From positions 1 to 53,105 of the forward strand of contig NZ_JADEWO010000046.1 in NCBI RefSeq assembly GCF_015207605.1: a DNA stretch of 53,105 nucleotides, read 5' to 3'. Made by a program: the position numbers and the translations under genes. The DNA comes from Oculatella sp. LEGE 06141 (GTDB lineage Bacteria; Cyanobacteriota; Cyanobacteriia; Elainellales; Elainellaceae). Shown one piece after another: positions 8,910-18,673 of this stretch; the stretch's first letter is position 1; the number at the start of each line of letters is the position of its first letter. The notes beneath the pieces are model-generated. The model worked only from the letters and a program-made list of their open reading frames with translations. It did no database searches and was not told where the DNA came from.

Positions 8910-10529
8910 GTGATCATGCACTGGTTAGTTGGACAATGGACTTTAGCACAGGGTAGTGCCGCAGAAACGGTTTCTGGAGATTTAGAGGGATTTGCAACGA
9001 CTCTAATTATCCTGCTGCTAGTGGCAACCGTAGTTGCCCTGGTAACACGACGGCTACGAGTACCCTACGTTACAGGATTGGTGTTGGCCGGGTTAGCCAT
9101 TACAGAACTGTTGCCAGAGCGAGTGGGGTTAGACTCCGGGCTGGTTCTCAATTTGTTTTTGCCGATTCTAATTTTTGAGGCCGCCATTAACACCGATATC
9201 AGCCGTCTTCGTAGTACCATCAAGCCGATCGCCCTATTAGCAGGTCCCGGCATCCTCCTGGCTTCGGCCATTACAGCAGGTCTGCTCAAGCTGGGTCTCA
9301 ACTTAGACTGGATACCCGCCCTATTTGCAGGCGTAATTCTGGCGATTACCGACACGGTTTCCGTGATTGCTGTGTTTAAGGAAGTTGCTGTACCGTCACG
9401 GCTTTCAACCATTGTGGAGGGAGAAAGTTTATTCAACGACGGAGTTGCTCTGGTGTTATTTAGTTTGATCGCCAGTGTTTACTCTGCGGGTTCTATTACT
9501 GTCCTGGATGGGTTGCAAGAGCTGTTTGTAGTCATCATTGGCGGCACCTTTGTCGGTTTTGGGTTGGGCTATCTTAGCGTGGAGTTGTCCCGTCAGTCGG
9601 ATGATGCCTTAAGCGATATTCTTTTAACCGTAGCGGTAGCCCTGGGAGCCTTCCAGGCCGGACAGTTTTTGGGCGTATCGGGGGCGGTGGCAGTGGTGGT
9701 AGCTGGGTTGGTTTTTGGCAATATTGGCGTTGCCAGAGATGCCTCTGCGTCCACTAAAATCACCATTCTCAGTTTTTGGGAATATGCGGGCTTTGGGGTA
9801 AATACATTTATCTTTTTGCTAATTGGCCTGGAGGTTGACCTGACCACCCTGTGGCGAACGTTGCCCGCTGTGCTGATGGCCGTGGTGATCTATCAGGCGG
9901 GTCGTGCCCTCTCGGTCTATCCGTTGCTGGCGTTGCTGCGGTTGTTCGATCGCCCCATTCCCCTGCGCTGGCAGCATGTTCTGTTTTTAGGAAATGTGAA
10001 AGGTTCCCTTTCAATGGCACTTGCCCTCAGTATTCCGCTGGGGATGCCAGGACGAGAAAACATTATTGCGCTTGTATTTGGCTCTGTGCTGGTTTCGTTA
10101 GTGGGGCAAGGATCAAGTCTACCCTGGTTGGTAAAACGGCTAAAGCTGTCTACTGTTTCCAGCATCAGCCAGCAGGCAGAGGAGTTGCAGGTGAAACTGA
10201 TTGCGTCTAAAGCGGCTCAAGACGAGCTAGATAGTTTATTGAAATCGGGTATTTTGCCTAAAGCAATTTATGAAGAGATGCGGGCGGCGTATCAAGCGAG
10301 AATTGCCTCTTCCGAGCGACGGTTGCGCGATCTCTACAATCAACGGCAGGCACAATCGTTTAACGATGTGGGCGATCGCACCAAGCTAGATGCCATTCGG
10401 CGGCGGTTGCTGTTAGCCGAAAAGGGAGCCGTCAATGATGCGTTGCGTAAGCGTATTCTGTCCGAAGATCTGGTGCAGACTTACATCAAAGAGCTAAATG
10501 AACAGCTTTTGAAGCTGGAAGACGATTAG
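8910..10529 (+). CDS. Na+/H+ antiporter, CPA1/NhaP type
   Basis: 539 residues with about 12 transmembrane helices (residues 20-410) and a charged, helical cytoplasmic tail (415-539). The core ion-binding segment reads ITDTVSVIAVFKEV, then LSTIVEGESLFNDGVALVLF, which is the NhaP/NHE signature around the conserved Asp and the E-G-E-S-x-x-N-D block. GVSGAVAVVVAGLVFGN is the later conserved helix. It exchanges sodium (or lithium/potassium) for protons and serves pH and salt tolerance. The start could be GTG at 8910 or ATG at 8916. It precedes dps but a 185-bp gap suggests separate transcription. Confidence 0.92.
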   Translation: MIMHWLVGQWTLAQGSAAETVSGDLEGFATTLIILLLVATVVALVTRRLRVPYVTGLVLAGLAITELLPERVGLDSGLVLNLFLPILIFEAAINTDISRLRSTIKPIALLAGPGILLASAITAGLLKLGLNLDWIPALFAGVILAITDTVSVIAVFKEVAVPSRLSTIVEGESLFNDGVALVLFSLIASVYSAGSITVLDGLQELFVVIIGGTFVGFGLGYLSVELSRQSDDALSDILLTVAVALGAFQAGQFLGVSGAVAVVVAGLVFGNIGVARDASASTKITILSFWEYAGFGVNTFIFLLIGLEVDLTTLWRTLPAVLMAVVIYQAGRALSVYPLLALLRLFDRPIPLRWQHVLFLGNVKGSLSMALALSIPLGMPGRENIIALVFGSVLVSLVGQGSSLPWLVKRLKLSTVSSISQQAEELQVKLIASKAAQDELDSLLKSGILPKAIYEEMRAAYQARIASSERRLRDLYNQRQAQSFNDVGDRTKLDAIRRRLLLAEKGAVNDALRKRILSEDLVQTYIKELNEQLLKLEDD

Positions 10530-10714
10530 TGTCGCTTAACCGCTCAGTGGTTCCAGCATTGCACCCGGTTTTGTAACCTTCTTCATAGCCTACCTAGAAG
10601 CAGGAGGTGCTGATAGGAACGATGTAATACAACGATTTACGTCCAAGTACGTATTTATTTTCATGCAAGAATATTGAATTATAGAGATCGCGTCAACTTC
10701 ACGGCTACAAATCT

Positions 10715-11290
10715 ATGAGCAGCATCAATTATCAGCAATATCAGAAGCGACTCTATCCCACCCGGATCGACCTTCCTGCAGACACTCGCTCGGCTGTAGT
10801 CGAGATGCTTAACCAAACGCTGGCAGCCAGTACAGACTTAAAAACTCAAGTCAAGCAAGCTCATTGGAACGTTAAGGGGATGGACTTTTTTCAGTTGCAC
10901 CAACTGTTCGATGAAATTGCAACAGAACTGGAGGAATTCATCGACAAGTTTGCCGAGCGCATCACGGCATTGGGAGGATATGCCGTTGGAACAGCGCGTG
11001 CGGCGGCGCAGCAGTCTTTCTTACCCGAATACCCATACGACATTTTAGAAGGTAAAGAGCATGTTGCAGCACTAGCCGATCGGTTGGCGGCCTATGGCAA
11101 GTCGTTGCGTCAGGCGATCGACACAGCAGATGACCTGGGGGATATGGATACTAACGATCTCTATGTTGAGGTTTCGCGCACCATCGACATGAGACTCTGG
11201 TTCCTGGAAGCTCATCTGCAACCGTCTGAACTAGCCGAAAACGGCAACGGCATTGCTGGTATCGCCAAGCAACCCGTTAAAACTGTGTAA
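10715..11290 (+). CDS. dps: Dps-family ferritin-like DNA-protection protein
   Basis: 191 residues. The ferroxidase signature is present: KQAHWNVKGMDFFQLHQLFDE (His and Asp ligands) and, further on, EEFIDKFAERITALGG. Dps assembles into a hollow dodecamer that oxidises Fe(II) with peroxide and stores iron; many members bind DNA. The N-terminal extension here (about 20 residues, YQKRLYPTRIDL) is common in cyanobacterial members. Start ATG. The upstream 185 bp is AT-rich and probably holds a stress-responsive promoter. An intrinsic terminator follows at 11336. Confidence 0.93.
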   Translation: MSSINYQQYQKRLYPTRIDLPADTRSAVVEMLNQTLAASTDLKTQVKQAHWNVKGMDFFQLHQLFDEIATELEEFIDKFAERITALGGYAVGTARAAAQQSFLPEYPYDILEGKEHVAALADRLAAYGKSLRQAIDTADDLGDMDTNDLYVEVSRTIDMRLWFLEAHLQPSELAENGNGIAGIAKQPVKTV

Positions 11291-11335
11291 CAGCCACGGG
11301 CTGCCAGACACTCACTACAACACGATCATTGCTAG

Positions 11336-11361
11336 AGGGTAGGAAATATCTACCCTTTTTT
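11336..11361 (+). terminator. Intrinsic terminator after dps
   Basis: AGGGTAG, 7-nt loop GAAATAT, CTACCCT, followed by a run of T. It lies 45 bp after the dps stop and in the right orientation. Confidence 0.75.
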
Positions 11362-11443
11362 GCGTTTGTAGCCGCAAGTTTTTACAAGACAGAACCATTG
11401 CTGCCGTCTATTATGAGGTTCAACGTGCCATTCTAACCGTGCC

Positions 11444-12273
11444 ATGATTGAACAGGCAAAAGCTTGGCGATCGCCAGTATTCACAAATTTAGAGGTGCTT
11501 CATGCCACTTATCGACCCATACTTTTTCCCGACATGTGCATGAGGAGTTTTGCATTGGCGTGATTGTCGGTGGCGTAGAAGCGGTTAAGTATCGGGGGGC
11601 AACCCATGTCGCACCCAGGGGCAGTATTGTCGTTCTGCAACCCGATGAAGCTCATAGCAATTGGGCGGCAGTTGAGGCCGGGTGGAGTTTTAAGGTCATT
11701 TACCCACCTGCACGGCTCCTGCAACAGTTGATGCATGGAGACCCAGACCAACCGAGCGCCATGCCGTTTTTTGCTGATCCTGTGATTGTCGATCGATCGC
11801 TGTTTCAACGGTTGCTGCGATTTCATGCCGTGTTAGAGCAATCGGAAAGGGGCGATCGCTTAAAGCTGGAATCCCATTTAGTATCGATACTTCAGCCTTT
11901 AGTGGCTCGTTACGCTACCCCAGCCATACAGGACAGGCTCAACGCCAGAACTGACCACCGGATCGTTGAGCAAATTAAAACCTATTTGCAAGCCCATTAT
12001 GGCCACGATCCCTGCTTAAAGGATTTGTCGCATGTTTGTGGTCTCAGTCCGTTTCATTTAACGCGAGTCTTTCATGAATCGGTTGGTTTGCCACCCCATG
12101 CGTATTTGACTCATCTCCGCATTGCCCAGGCCAAAACACGATTACGCCAACCTCATCCATTGACTCAAATTGCGATCGATCTGGGATTTACCGATCAAAG
12201 CCATTTCACTAAAACCTTTAAAGCCTGGGTTGGCGTTACGCCGGGGCAATACCGGATGCAGATGCAACCCTGA
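11444..12273 (+). pseudogene. AraC-family regulator with a probable 1-nt frameshift near the 5' end
   Basis: The uninterrupted frame from TTG 11464 gives a 269-residue AraC protein: N-terminal cupin-like sensing domain (HTFSRHVHEEFCIGVIVGG) and two HTH motifs at the C-terminus (LKDLSHVCGLSPFHLTRVF; QIAIDLGFTDQSHFTKTFK). But an ATG at 11444 in another frame reads MIEQAKAWRSPVFTNLEVLH, which looks like the natural N-terminus. It would join the main frame at THTFSRH if one base were added next to CG at 11513-11514. So either the gene is damaged, or the sequence has an error, or translation starts at TTG and the first 17 residues are not native. It probably regulates the EamA transporter that follows 53 bp later. 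Confidence 0.7.
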
Positions 12274-12326
12274 GACGAGCTAACTGGTTTAACCCATTTT
12301 TAAGACCATACATTTGGAGAGCAACC

Positions 12327-13238
12327 ATGCCTGACTCCACTCGCACCCTGGCATTAACGTCGGGTTGTTTTGCTGCCCTGGGTTGGGGGCTAACTGGAAT
12401 CTTGATCAAACTCATGCCTCAGTTCACAACGTTAGAAGTGCTGTCGATTCGTTTAGTGGTTGCATTTCTCGTCATGTTCCCCATTTTTTTACTGCGGCGC
12501 TCCTTACGATCCGATCTGTGCCTGTTAATGGGTAAACCGCTGGCTCTGGTGTTATCCAGTTTGATGGTGCTGTACTATCTATTTGCCGTCCGGGCGTTCC
12601 AGCTAGCGCCTGTTAGTGACGTGGTTCTAATGGTTGGTCTTTCGCCATTGTTGGGGCTGGCCGTTAAATTCATATTGAGAAAGCCGTTAGTTGCCACAGA
12701 AGGAATCGGAGCCATTGCTGCATTTAGCGGCTTGGTGTTGTTTATACTGCCCAAACTACAGGGACAGGGCAGCGATCGCGCAACCTATTTAATGGGACTA
12801 TTTTTTGCGTTTCTATCGGCGGCAATTACCCTCGCCTATGCCTCGCTGTTTAAGTATTACGCTGCAACACAACCTCTGCTGAACCCCGTTCTGGTTGCCT
12901 TTATTACCTTTGCGATCGGGTCAATGATCATTACGCCAATCACCCTATTTTCTACATCACAGCATTTAAGGTTACTTTTTCAACCCAATCGGGTTGCTAT
13001 CGCCTTAGCCCTGGGGGTTCTATCAACCGTGATTCCAACCGTGTGCTACAGCTATGCGGCCAGAAATTTATCACCCATTTTGACAACCGCCCTGAATTTA
13101 ATCACCCCTATTTTTGCGGCGGCGATCGCCGCCATGATGCTAGGTGAACACCTGCCACTGTGGAGTGTTGCAGGTGCAGCCGTGACCCTTGTTGGCATTT
13201 TGACGCTATCCCTGCCTCACCCTATTGCCCCAGATTGA
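12327..13238 (+). CDS. EamA/DMT-family transporter
   Basis: 303 residues, with about ten transmembrane helices in two repeated EamA halves (1-140 and 155-300). LGWGLTGILIKLMP is the first EamA helix, and the second half ends with LGEHLPLWSVAGAAVTLVGI. It is an inner-membrane metabolite or amino-acid exporter by family; the substrate is unknown. Start ATG with GGAGAG upstream. It follows the AraC-type regulator on the same strand, a common regulator-exporter pairing. Confidence 0.88.
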   Translation: MPDSTRTLALTSGCFAALGWGLTGILIKLMPQFTTLEVLSIRLVVAFLVMFPIFLLRRSLRSDLCLLMGKPLALVLSSLMVLYYLFAVRAFQLAPVSDVVLMVGLSPLLGLAVKFILRKPLVATEGIGAIAAFSGLVLFILPKLQGQGSDRATYLMGLFFAFLSAAITLAYASLFKYYAATQPLLNPVLVAFITFAIGSMIITPITLFSTSQHLRLLFQPNRVAIALALGVLSTVIPTVCYSYAARNLSPILTTALNLITPIFAAAIAAMMLGEHLPLWSVAGAAVTLVGILTLSLPHPIAPD

Positions 13239-13360
13239 CTAAACCCATCGTTCACCTATTCGTTACTGCCAACCATAATAATTTCGATGAACTTCCTTGC
13301 TCATACACAGGCAGGACGCGTATATATAGGCTGTAAATTAGCAACTGTATACCGAATTAC

Positions 13361-14176
13361 TTGGCGATCGCAATGCTAGGACAAAAACACACGACTTTAC
13401 TCAATAACCAGTCCGTTCGCTCTGTTGCCCTTACTTCCAATTTGGCAAAGACCGGGATCAGTAGCTTAGGCGGGCGATTGGCTCAACTGGGGCGCAGTTC
13501 GTCTCAAGCGGCGATCGCCAACCGGGCGGCATCTGGCGCATCGGCTCAGGCCAAACCCAAAGTTCCGCTGAACGGCACCTATAACCTGAGGGTGACGGGG
13601 GTATCCCTGGCAGGTAATACCGCCATCCCGATCGCCACAACGACCTATACACCCATTGAAGTCTTCAACTTGCCAGGACGGCTGACCCTGGAAAAAACCT
13701 TGCCCCAGGGAGTAGATTTCAAAAACGGCAAAAACGTCAGAGAAATTGGGCTATTTGTGGGCATCAATCCGTTGTTGGGGGTCAATGCTAATCCTCAAGC
13801 GGGTGCCGCCTGGTTTGCCACCAACAGTCGAGTGTTCCGTCGTGCTGGCGGCAGCTTTAGTCAGGCACCTACCCTCGATGTCTCCTATGTTGGCATCAAC
13901 ACTAAAACGAGCAGCCTCAAAGTGGTGGTCGATTACAACGCGGCACGAACAACACAGCTCAACAGTTTTAACTGGCGTACCAGCGTGTTTGCAGCACCAA
14001 AACAGATTTTAGTAGGCGATATGGAGCTTCAGTTCCGCAACAACGGGCGACGTGTGGTGGGCAGCGTTCGCTTTTACGGCACCGGATTTGTGGAACAGGG
14101 TGCCTATGGCTATGAAGCTTCGTTTACCGGAACGCGACGGAACAATCAGAACGCAGCAACGACAAAACAGGCATGA
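13361..14176 (+). CDS. Unknown beta-rich protein
   Basis: 271 residues, not recognised. TTG at 13361 or ATG at 13373 could be the start; neither has a clear ribosome site. The first 70 residues are Ser/Ala-rich and low in complexity, with no convincing signal peptide. Residues 70-260 alternate hydrophobic and polar residues (NLRVTGVSLAGN; SLKVVVDYNAAR; VVGSVRFYGTGFV), which suggests a beta-sandwich. The next gene (14212) encodes a PpiC-like foldase of the type linked elsewhere in this window to peptide export, so this could be its client or an exported protein. That link is inference. Confidence 0.65.
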   Translation: MAIAMLGQKHTTLLNNQSVRSVALTSNLAKTGISSLGGRLAQLGRSSSQAAIANRAASGASAQAKPKVPLNGTYNLRVTGVSLAGNTAIPIATTTYTPIEVFNLPGRLTLEKTLPQGVDFKNGKNVREIGLFVGINPLLGVNANPQAGAAWFATNSRVFRRAGGSFSQAPTLDVSYVGINTKTSSLKVVVDYNAARTTQLNSFNWRTSVFAAPKQILVGDMELQFRNNGRRVVGSVRFYGTGFVEQGAYGYEASFTGTRRNNQNAATTKQA

Positions 14177-14211
14177 TGGTTGTGTTGGCTGTTTAATGCC
14201 GCAACTGATTC

Positions 14212-14982
14212 ATGGGAACTCACTCGTTTTTAGTCGTTGATGATGAACCAATCTACCTGGGGCAGGCTGTCCGTTATCTGCAAGCCTCTGGAAGACTGGA
14301 TGCGTTCATTGCCGACATTTTGCATCGGCATGTTTTAGAACGAGAGCTAAAGCAGCGCACCGAGTTAGCGGTCAGCGCTGCCACACTTGAGCAAATGCTG
14401 ACCGACTTTCGCTTAGAGAATCAGCTTGGCGACCCAGAACAGTTTGACCTGTGGCTAGCCGAACAGGGGTTAGACTATGCCAAATTTCGACAGCAGCTCG
14501 AATTTGACCTGCGGCTGGAACAGTTTACGATTCAAATCGCCCAACCCAAGCTGCAAGAATATTTCATTGAACGCAAGCTGTCGCTAGATCAGGTGGTGCT
14601 GTCTCGCATCACGGTGAGCGATCGCGACCTGGCCGATGAGTTGCGGCAGCAAATCCTGGAAGGCGGCAGCTTTGAACACTTTGCCAGAGAGTATTCCATC
14701 AGCGACGATCGCCTGTTCAACGGCATGATGGGGCTGATGAGCCGAGATACCCTGCCCGATCGGCTACGCGCTGCCGTTGACTTAGCCAGTGAGGGCGATA
14801 TTCTTGAACCTATGCCAATTGAGCAAGATTGGGCGATCGTCCGGCTCGAGCAACGGCTTCCCGCCACGCTAGATGATCCCCAAATTCAGCAAACCCTGCG
14901 GAATGAGTTGCTGGAACAGTGGATTGGTGAGCAATTGCAGCGCATGGAGATCGAAATTCAAATTGATGATTTGAATGACTAG
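14212..14982 (+). CDS. PpiC/SurA-like peptidyl-prolyl isomerase family protein (first of three)
   Basis: 256 residues. A helical SurA-like N-terminal half (1-125) is followed by a parvulin-like domain at about 125-225 (VVLSRITVSDRDLADELRQQ; FEHFAREYSISDDRLFNGMMG; DWAIVRLEQR). No signal peptide is evident, so it probably acts in the cytoplasm on nascent or export-bound polypeptides. It is a distant paralog of the proteins at 37896 and 38727. Start ATG, 35 bp after the unknown gene. Its 3' end overlaps the convergent aminopeptidase gene by 4 bp. Confidence 0.8.
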   Translation: MGTHSFLVVDDEPIYLGQAVRYLQASGRLDAFIADILHRHVLERELKQRTELAVSAATLEQMLTDFRLENQLGDPEQFDLWLAEQGLDYAKFRQQLEFDLRLEQFTIQIAQPKLQEYFIERKLSLDQVVLSRITVSDRDLADELRQQILEGGSFEHFAREYSISDDRLFNGMMGLMSRDTLPDRLRAAVDLASEGDILEPMPIEQDWAIVRLEQRLPATLDDPQIQQTLRNELLEQWIGEQLQRMEIEIQIDDLND

Positions 14983-16430
14983 CCACCCTGAACGAGTTGC
15001 TCGATCGCGTCGGCCTGGGTGGGTAATGCTGCCGTCAAAATCTCGCTGCCTGTTTCTGTCACCAGCACATCGTCTTCAATCCGAATGCCGCGCACATCGG
15101 CAAACTGCGCCAAACGATCCCAATTTACGACCGTCTGGTAAGCCGATCGCCGTTCTGGATCGTTGAGAAGGGCTGGAACCTGGTAGAACCCAGGCTCAAT
15201 GGTGACAATCATGCCGGGTCGCAGTGGACGATCGAGCCTCAGGTAGCACAGTCCGAAGCGATCGCTCCGCTGCCGACCCGGCTCATACCCCGCCAGGTCG
15301 CCCAAATCTTCCATGTCGTGGACATCTAGCCCCAGCAAATGACCGATGCCGTGTGGAAAGAACAGCGCATGGGCATCTTGCTCCACCAGATCCTCAGCTC
15401 GCCCCCGGAGAATCCCTAAATCCACCAGCCCTTGAGCGATCGTCAATGCCGCTAACAGATGCAGATCACGGTATTCTACACCGGGGTACAGTTGCTTAAT
15501 GCAGAGATCGTGAGCCGCCAGCACCACATCATACAGATCGCGCTGCGTTGACGAAAACCTGCCCGATACTGCCCAGGTACGGGTTACATCCGATGCCCAA
15601 CCCGTTTCCGACTCTGCGCCCACATCCGCCAGCAGCAAATCACCCGGATGCAGGGAATGGCAATAGGTTTCGTTATGCAACACCTCGCCCTGCACCGTAA
15701 CAATGCTGTTATAGGCAGTGGTCATGTTGTGCGCCAGAATGACTCCTTCCATCGCCGCCCGTACTTCGGCTTCAGTTCGAGCCTGCGGCGTTGCGGCCAT
15801 CCCGGCTTGATGAGCCTGTACCGTCACCGCTGCCGCCTTACGAATATCTGCGATCGCCCCTGCATCATGGGTTAAGCGCACCGTGATAATCGCCTGCATC
15901 AGTTCTAGATCCAGCGCTTGAGGCGGGTTGGATGGCGCAATGATGCGATGCATGACGTGAGACTGGCTCTGGCAGGTTGCCATATCTTGAACGGCGATTG
16001 TAGCGGCCTCATCCAGAAGCGCTGTAAGTTGAGCCAGCGGAAACGCCGCATCGGCACCAATGCGTTCGGCAATCTGCTCTCGCGTTGGCGTTGGCCCATG
16101 CCAGAGGATACTGGCCGCAGACGGATTATCCATATACAGCTCTAGCCGACCGGCCTCCAGCCGAATCGCGGCATGGGGGAGCGGCACACCTGCAAAGTAA
16201 AGAAAATGGCTGCTGGCGCGAAACGGGTATTGATTTGCCGGAAAGTTGCGGGCCCTGCCCTGCCCTGCCCACAACAGCACGGGGCGATCGAACAAAGCTG
16301 CCAATCGCTGCCGCCGCTGCCGCAGGATTGCGGCCAGAGATAACGATGCCTCCAACCCTGGAGCAGTAGACTGAGCGTGCGTTTGAGAAGAAAGACTCTG
16401 AGCTTGCATAGCGGTGCCGTCACAACCCAT
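14979..16430 (-). CDS. pepP: Xaa-Pro aminopeptidase (M24 family, PepP-like)
   Basis: 483 residues. An N-terminal creatinase-like domain (about 30-180) precedes the pita-bread catalytic domain. The five metal ligands are all visible: Asp in LLADVGAESE, Asp in WASDVTRTW, His in HGIGHLLGLDVHD, Glu in VTIEPGFY and Glu in GIRIEDDVLV. It removes an N-terminal residue in front of proline. A start at the first ATG gives a nonstandard MGCDGTAM leader; the ATG 7 codons later is also possible. It shares a 4-bp convergent overlap with the PpiC-like gene. Confidence 0.93.
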   Translation of the reverse strand: MGCDGTAMQAQSLSSQTHAQSTAPGLEASLSLAAILRQRRQRLAALFDRPVLLWAGQGRARNFPANQYPFRASSHFLYFAGVPLPHAAIRLEAGRLELYMDNPSAASILWHGPTPTREQIAERIGADAAFPLAQLTALLDEAATIAVQDMATCQSQSHVMHRIIAPSNPPQALDLELMQAIITVRLTHDAGAIADIRKAAAVTVQAHQAGMAATPQARTEAEVRAAMEGVILAHNMTTAYNSIVTVQGEVLHNETYCHSLHPGDLLLADVGAESETGWASDVTRTWAVSGRFSSTQRDLYDVVLAAHDLCIKQLYPGVEYRDLHLLAALTIAQGLVDLGILRGRAEDLVEQDAHALFFPHGIGHLLGLDVHDMEDLGDLAGYEPGRQRSDRFGLCYLRLDRPLRPGMIVTIEPGFYQVPALLNDPERRSAYQTVVNWDRLAQFADVRGIRIEDDVLVTETGSEILTAALPTQADAIEQLVQGG

Positions 16431-16462
16431 TCAGAGGACTACTCTTCATCCTATGACACCCG

Positions 16463-17098
16463 TTAAGCGTTTGGCGCTAAGACCCCGTTGAGGAAAATAT
16501 CGGCAAGCCCCTCTGCCATCTCCTGCATGGCCTGGGGCGACGAACCTTCTGGCATCACGGTGTCTCGGCTAAATCCAGCGACGGTAAACATGCCTAGAAA
16601 CACTTGCGCCACAATTCTAGGATTCATCCGGCGGTAAATGCCTTGATCCATCGCGGTTTCAAAGAAGGCTTCTGCCACGTCGGTCATTTTGTCGATCACC
16701 TCGGCCTGGATGCGCTCTCGCAAGTCTGGATGGAACTGTGCTTCCATAAAACAGACCCTGAGCATGTCGGCATTAGCGTGCAGCCGCAACATCCGCTTCC
16801 GCATCACCTGCGCGATCGCCTTGTAGCTGCCCATTTCGCTGAGTTCGGTTAGCAGGTCAGTCAAAATTTCGACCCATCCCTGGGTGGCAACGGCAACCAG
16901 GATTGCTTTTTTGTTCTCAAAATGGCGAAAAATGGTGCCTTCCGCCACGCCTGCCGCTTGTGCTAGATCGCGTGTAGTCGTGCCATCGTAGCCATGACGG
17001 GCAAACAGGCGCTGTGCCGCTTGCAAAATGCGGGTTTGCGTTTCAGATTCGGCGGGGGGAGAGGGAGGGGGCGATCGACGAAAAGTTCGCATGGGCAC
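16463..17098 (-). CDS. TetR/AcrR-family transcriptional regulator
   Basis: 211 residues. The N-terminal HTH is classical: RILQAAQRLFARHGYDGTTTRDLAQAAGVAEGTIFRHFENK (residues 23-63, quoted in part as the TetR signature). The C-terminal 140 residues form the ligand and dimer domain. Start GTG at 17098 or ATG two codons later. It is upstream of and co-directional with pepP, with 32 bp between them, so they may form one unit. Ligand unknown. Confidence 0.92.
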   Translation of the reverse strand: MPMRTFRRSPPPSPPAESETQTRILQAAQRLFARHGYDGTTTRDLAQAAGVAEGTIFRHFENKKAILVAVATQGWVEILTDLLTELSEMGSYKAIAQVMRKRMLRLHANADMLRVCFMEAQFHPDLRERIQAEVIDKMTDVAEAFFETAMDQGIYRRMNPRIVAQVFLGMFTVAGFSRDTVMPEGSSPQAMQEMAEGLADIFLNGVLAPNA

Positions 17099-17590
17099 AG
17101 GTCAAATGATGGAGTTGTAACCTAACCATCTAGACTAGATAGTCTGGAAAGTTGCTCTAGGCAGTTTAGCCCATTAGTGTGAACATAGCTTATCAACTGC
17201 TAAAACAAATCCTCAACTACTCGGCTACAAAGCTTCACGTTTTGCTATTTCCCTGCATCCGCTTTTCTGATTCAACCAAATCTACATAATTTAGTTGAGA
17301 AATCACTAGACTGTTTGCAGGATAGTTGAAGAGTGATTCGACGAACTGATAAGTTAATCGAGACTATTAATGAGGATGCCTGAGACGTGCTGAGCCTAAC
17401 TCGAATGGTTCTCTGATCCCCCAGTTTGGGGAACTTCCGAGCCGATTCTGTCTCAAAGTCCCCAGGGTTGGGGGCTTAGCGCCTGCGGCAAGGCAGAAGA
17501 GGCGGTTTGAGTCACAATTTAGCCTGTTTCAACCATCCTCTTAGACTGCAACGGATTCTATAAAAACCTCTCAATGTTGATGCCTGTATT
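17099..17590. other. Divergent intergenic region containing a MITE-like element
   Basis: 492 bp between the TetR gene (minus) and the GT9 gene (plus). Besides the repeat copy C (17372-17540) a TCTAGACTAGATAGTCTGGA tract at about 17130 near the TetR start could be an autoregulatory palindrome. No coding frame seen. Confidence 0.55.
17372..17540 (+). repeat. Dispersed GAGGATG repeat, copy C: both inverted ends present
   Basis: It starts GAGGATG and ends CATCCTC. The two ends are imperfect inverted repeats over about 38 bp (ACTCGAATGGTT left; GGTTTGAGT right). The interior carries CTTCCGAGCCGATTCTG and GGCTTAGCGCCTGCGGCAAG, shared with copies B, D and E. This is the best preserved member, 169 bp, without coding capacity, hence MITE-like. 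Confidence 0.7.
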
Positions 17591-18553
17591 ATGCGAATAG
17601 TGGCTCTCGTCCCTGGTGGGATCGGCGACCAGATACTGTTTTTCCCAACATTGGATAGTCTCAAACAGACGTATCCCAATGCCGAAATCGATGTAGTTGT
17701 AGAACCCAGAGCAAAAAGCGCCTATCGGGTTTCTAAATCCGTTAGCGACACGATTGTGTTTGACTTTAAAGATCGAAATAGCCTGGCCGATTGGGCCAAC
17801 CTATTGGGTATCTTGCGCGATCGCTACTACGATATCGCCATTGCGCTGGGTCAGCGGTGGCAGGTTGGGTTACTGCTGTGGCTAACTGGGATTCCGGCGC
17901 GAGTGGGCTATGCCACCAGCGCTGGCAAAGTATTTTTGACTCATCCGGCTCCCTTAAAGCCCGACCAATATGCGGCACACATGTACCATGACCTGCTTCA
18001 GGGGTTGGGGAGCAACAGCCCTTGCTCCGATTTGGCAATCAGCATTCCCAAGCAGGATCTGGAATGGGCAGAAGCAGAGCAAAAGCGGTTGGGCATTGCC
18101 GAAAGCGGTTATGTACTCATTCATGGTGGCTCTAGCCAACTGGCGCAGGCCAAAGGAATCGACAAAATCTATCCCGTCCAAAGCTGGGCCAAGATTGTGC
18201 AAGACTTTCGGCAAAAACAGCCCGATTTACCGATGGTGGTGGTGCAAGGGCCAGAAGACAAAGAGCTGGTTTTAGCACTCGTTGGGGCTTGTCCTGGGTT
18301 AAAACCAGTGATGCCGCCCGACATTGGTAAGCTAGCCGCCATGATTGCGGGGGCAAACCTGATGCTTTGCACCGATAGCGCCCCGATGCATCTAGCTGTT
18401 GCGTTGAAGGTCTACACGGTGGCGCTGTTTGGCCCCACCGACCCGGCGAAACTGTTGCCGCCTAGCGACAAGTTTTTGGGCATCAAGTCATCTACGGGCA
18501 AAATGGCTGATATTTCTCCCCAGCAAGTGCTTGAACCGATATGGGGAGGGTAA
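17591..18553 (+). CDS. Glycosyltransferase family 9 (heptosyltransferase-like)
   Basis: 320 residues. It starts MRIVALVPGGIGDQILFFPTL, the GT9 (WaaC/WaaF) N-terminal signature. The C-terminal nucleotide-sugar half has GGSSQLAQAKGIDKIYP and CTDSAPMHLAVALKVYTVALFGPTDP, the conserved donor-binding region. The enzyme would transfer a heptose or related sugar from an ADP-activated donor onto lipopolysaccharide or a related glycan at the inner face of the membrane. It lies 120 bp ahead of gmhB on the same strand, so precursor supply and transfer are encoded together. Confidence 0.88.
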   Translation: MRIVALVPGGIGDQILFFPTLDSLKQTYPNAEIDVVVEPRAKSAYRVSKSVSDTIVFDFKDRNSLADWANLLGILRDRYYDIAIALGQRWQVGLLLWLTGIPARVGYATSAGKVFLTHPAPLKPDQYAAHMYHDLLQGLGSNSPCSDLAISIPKQDLEWAEAEQKRLGIAESGYVLIHGGSSQLAQAKGIDKIYPVQSWAKIVQDFRQKQPDLPMVVVQGPEDKELVLALVGACPGLKPVMPPDIGKLAAMIAGANLMLCTDSAPMHLAVALKVYTVALFGPTDPAKLLPPSDKFLGIKSSTGKMADISPQQVLEPIWGG

Positions 18554-18673
18554 GGAGACTGACAAACTCAGGTTTGCAGATTCAGTAAACCAACCGTCGA
18601 TCGGTTCCAATTGGGTAACGGCTCAAGCTTGAGCCGCTTTGCTATGTCTAAGATTTGGTAGTTTGCTCACTCA

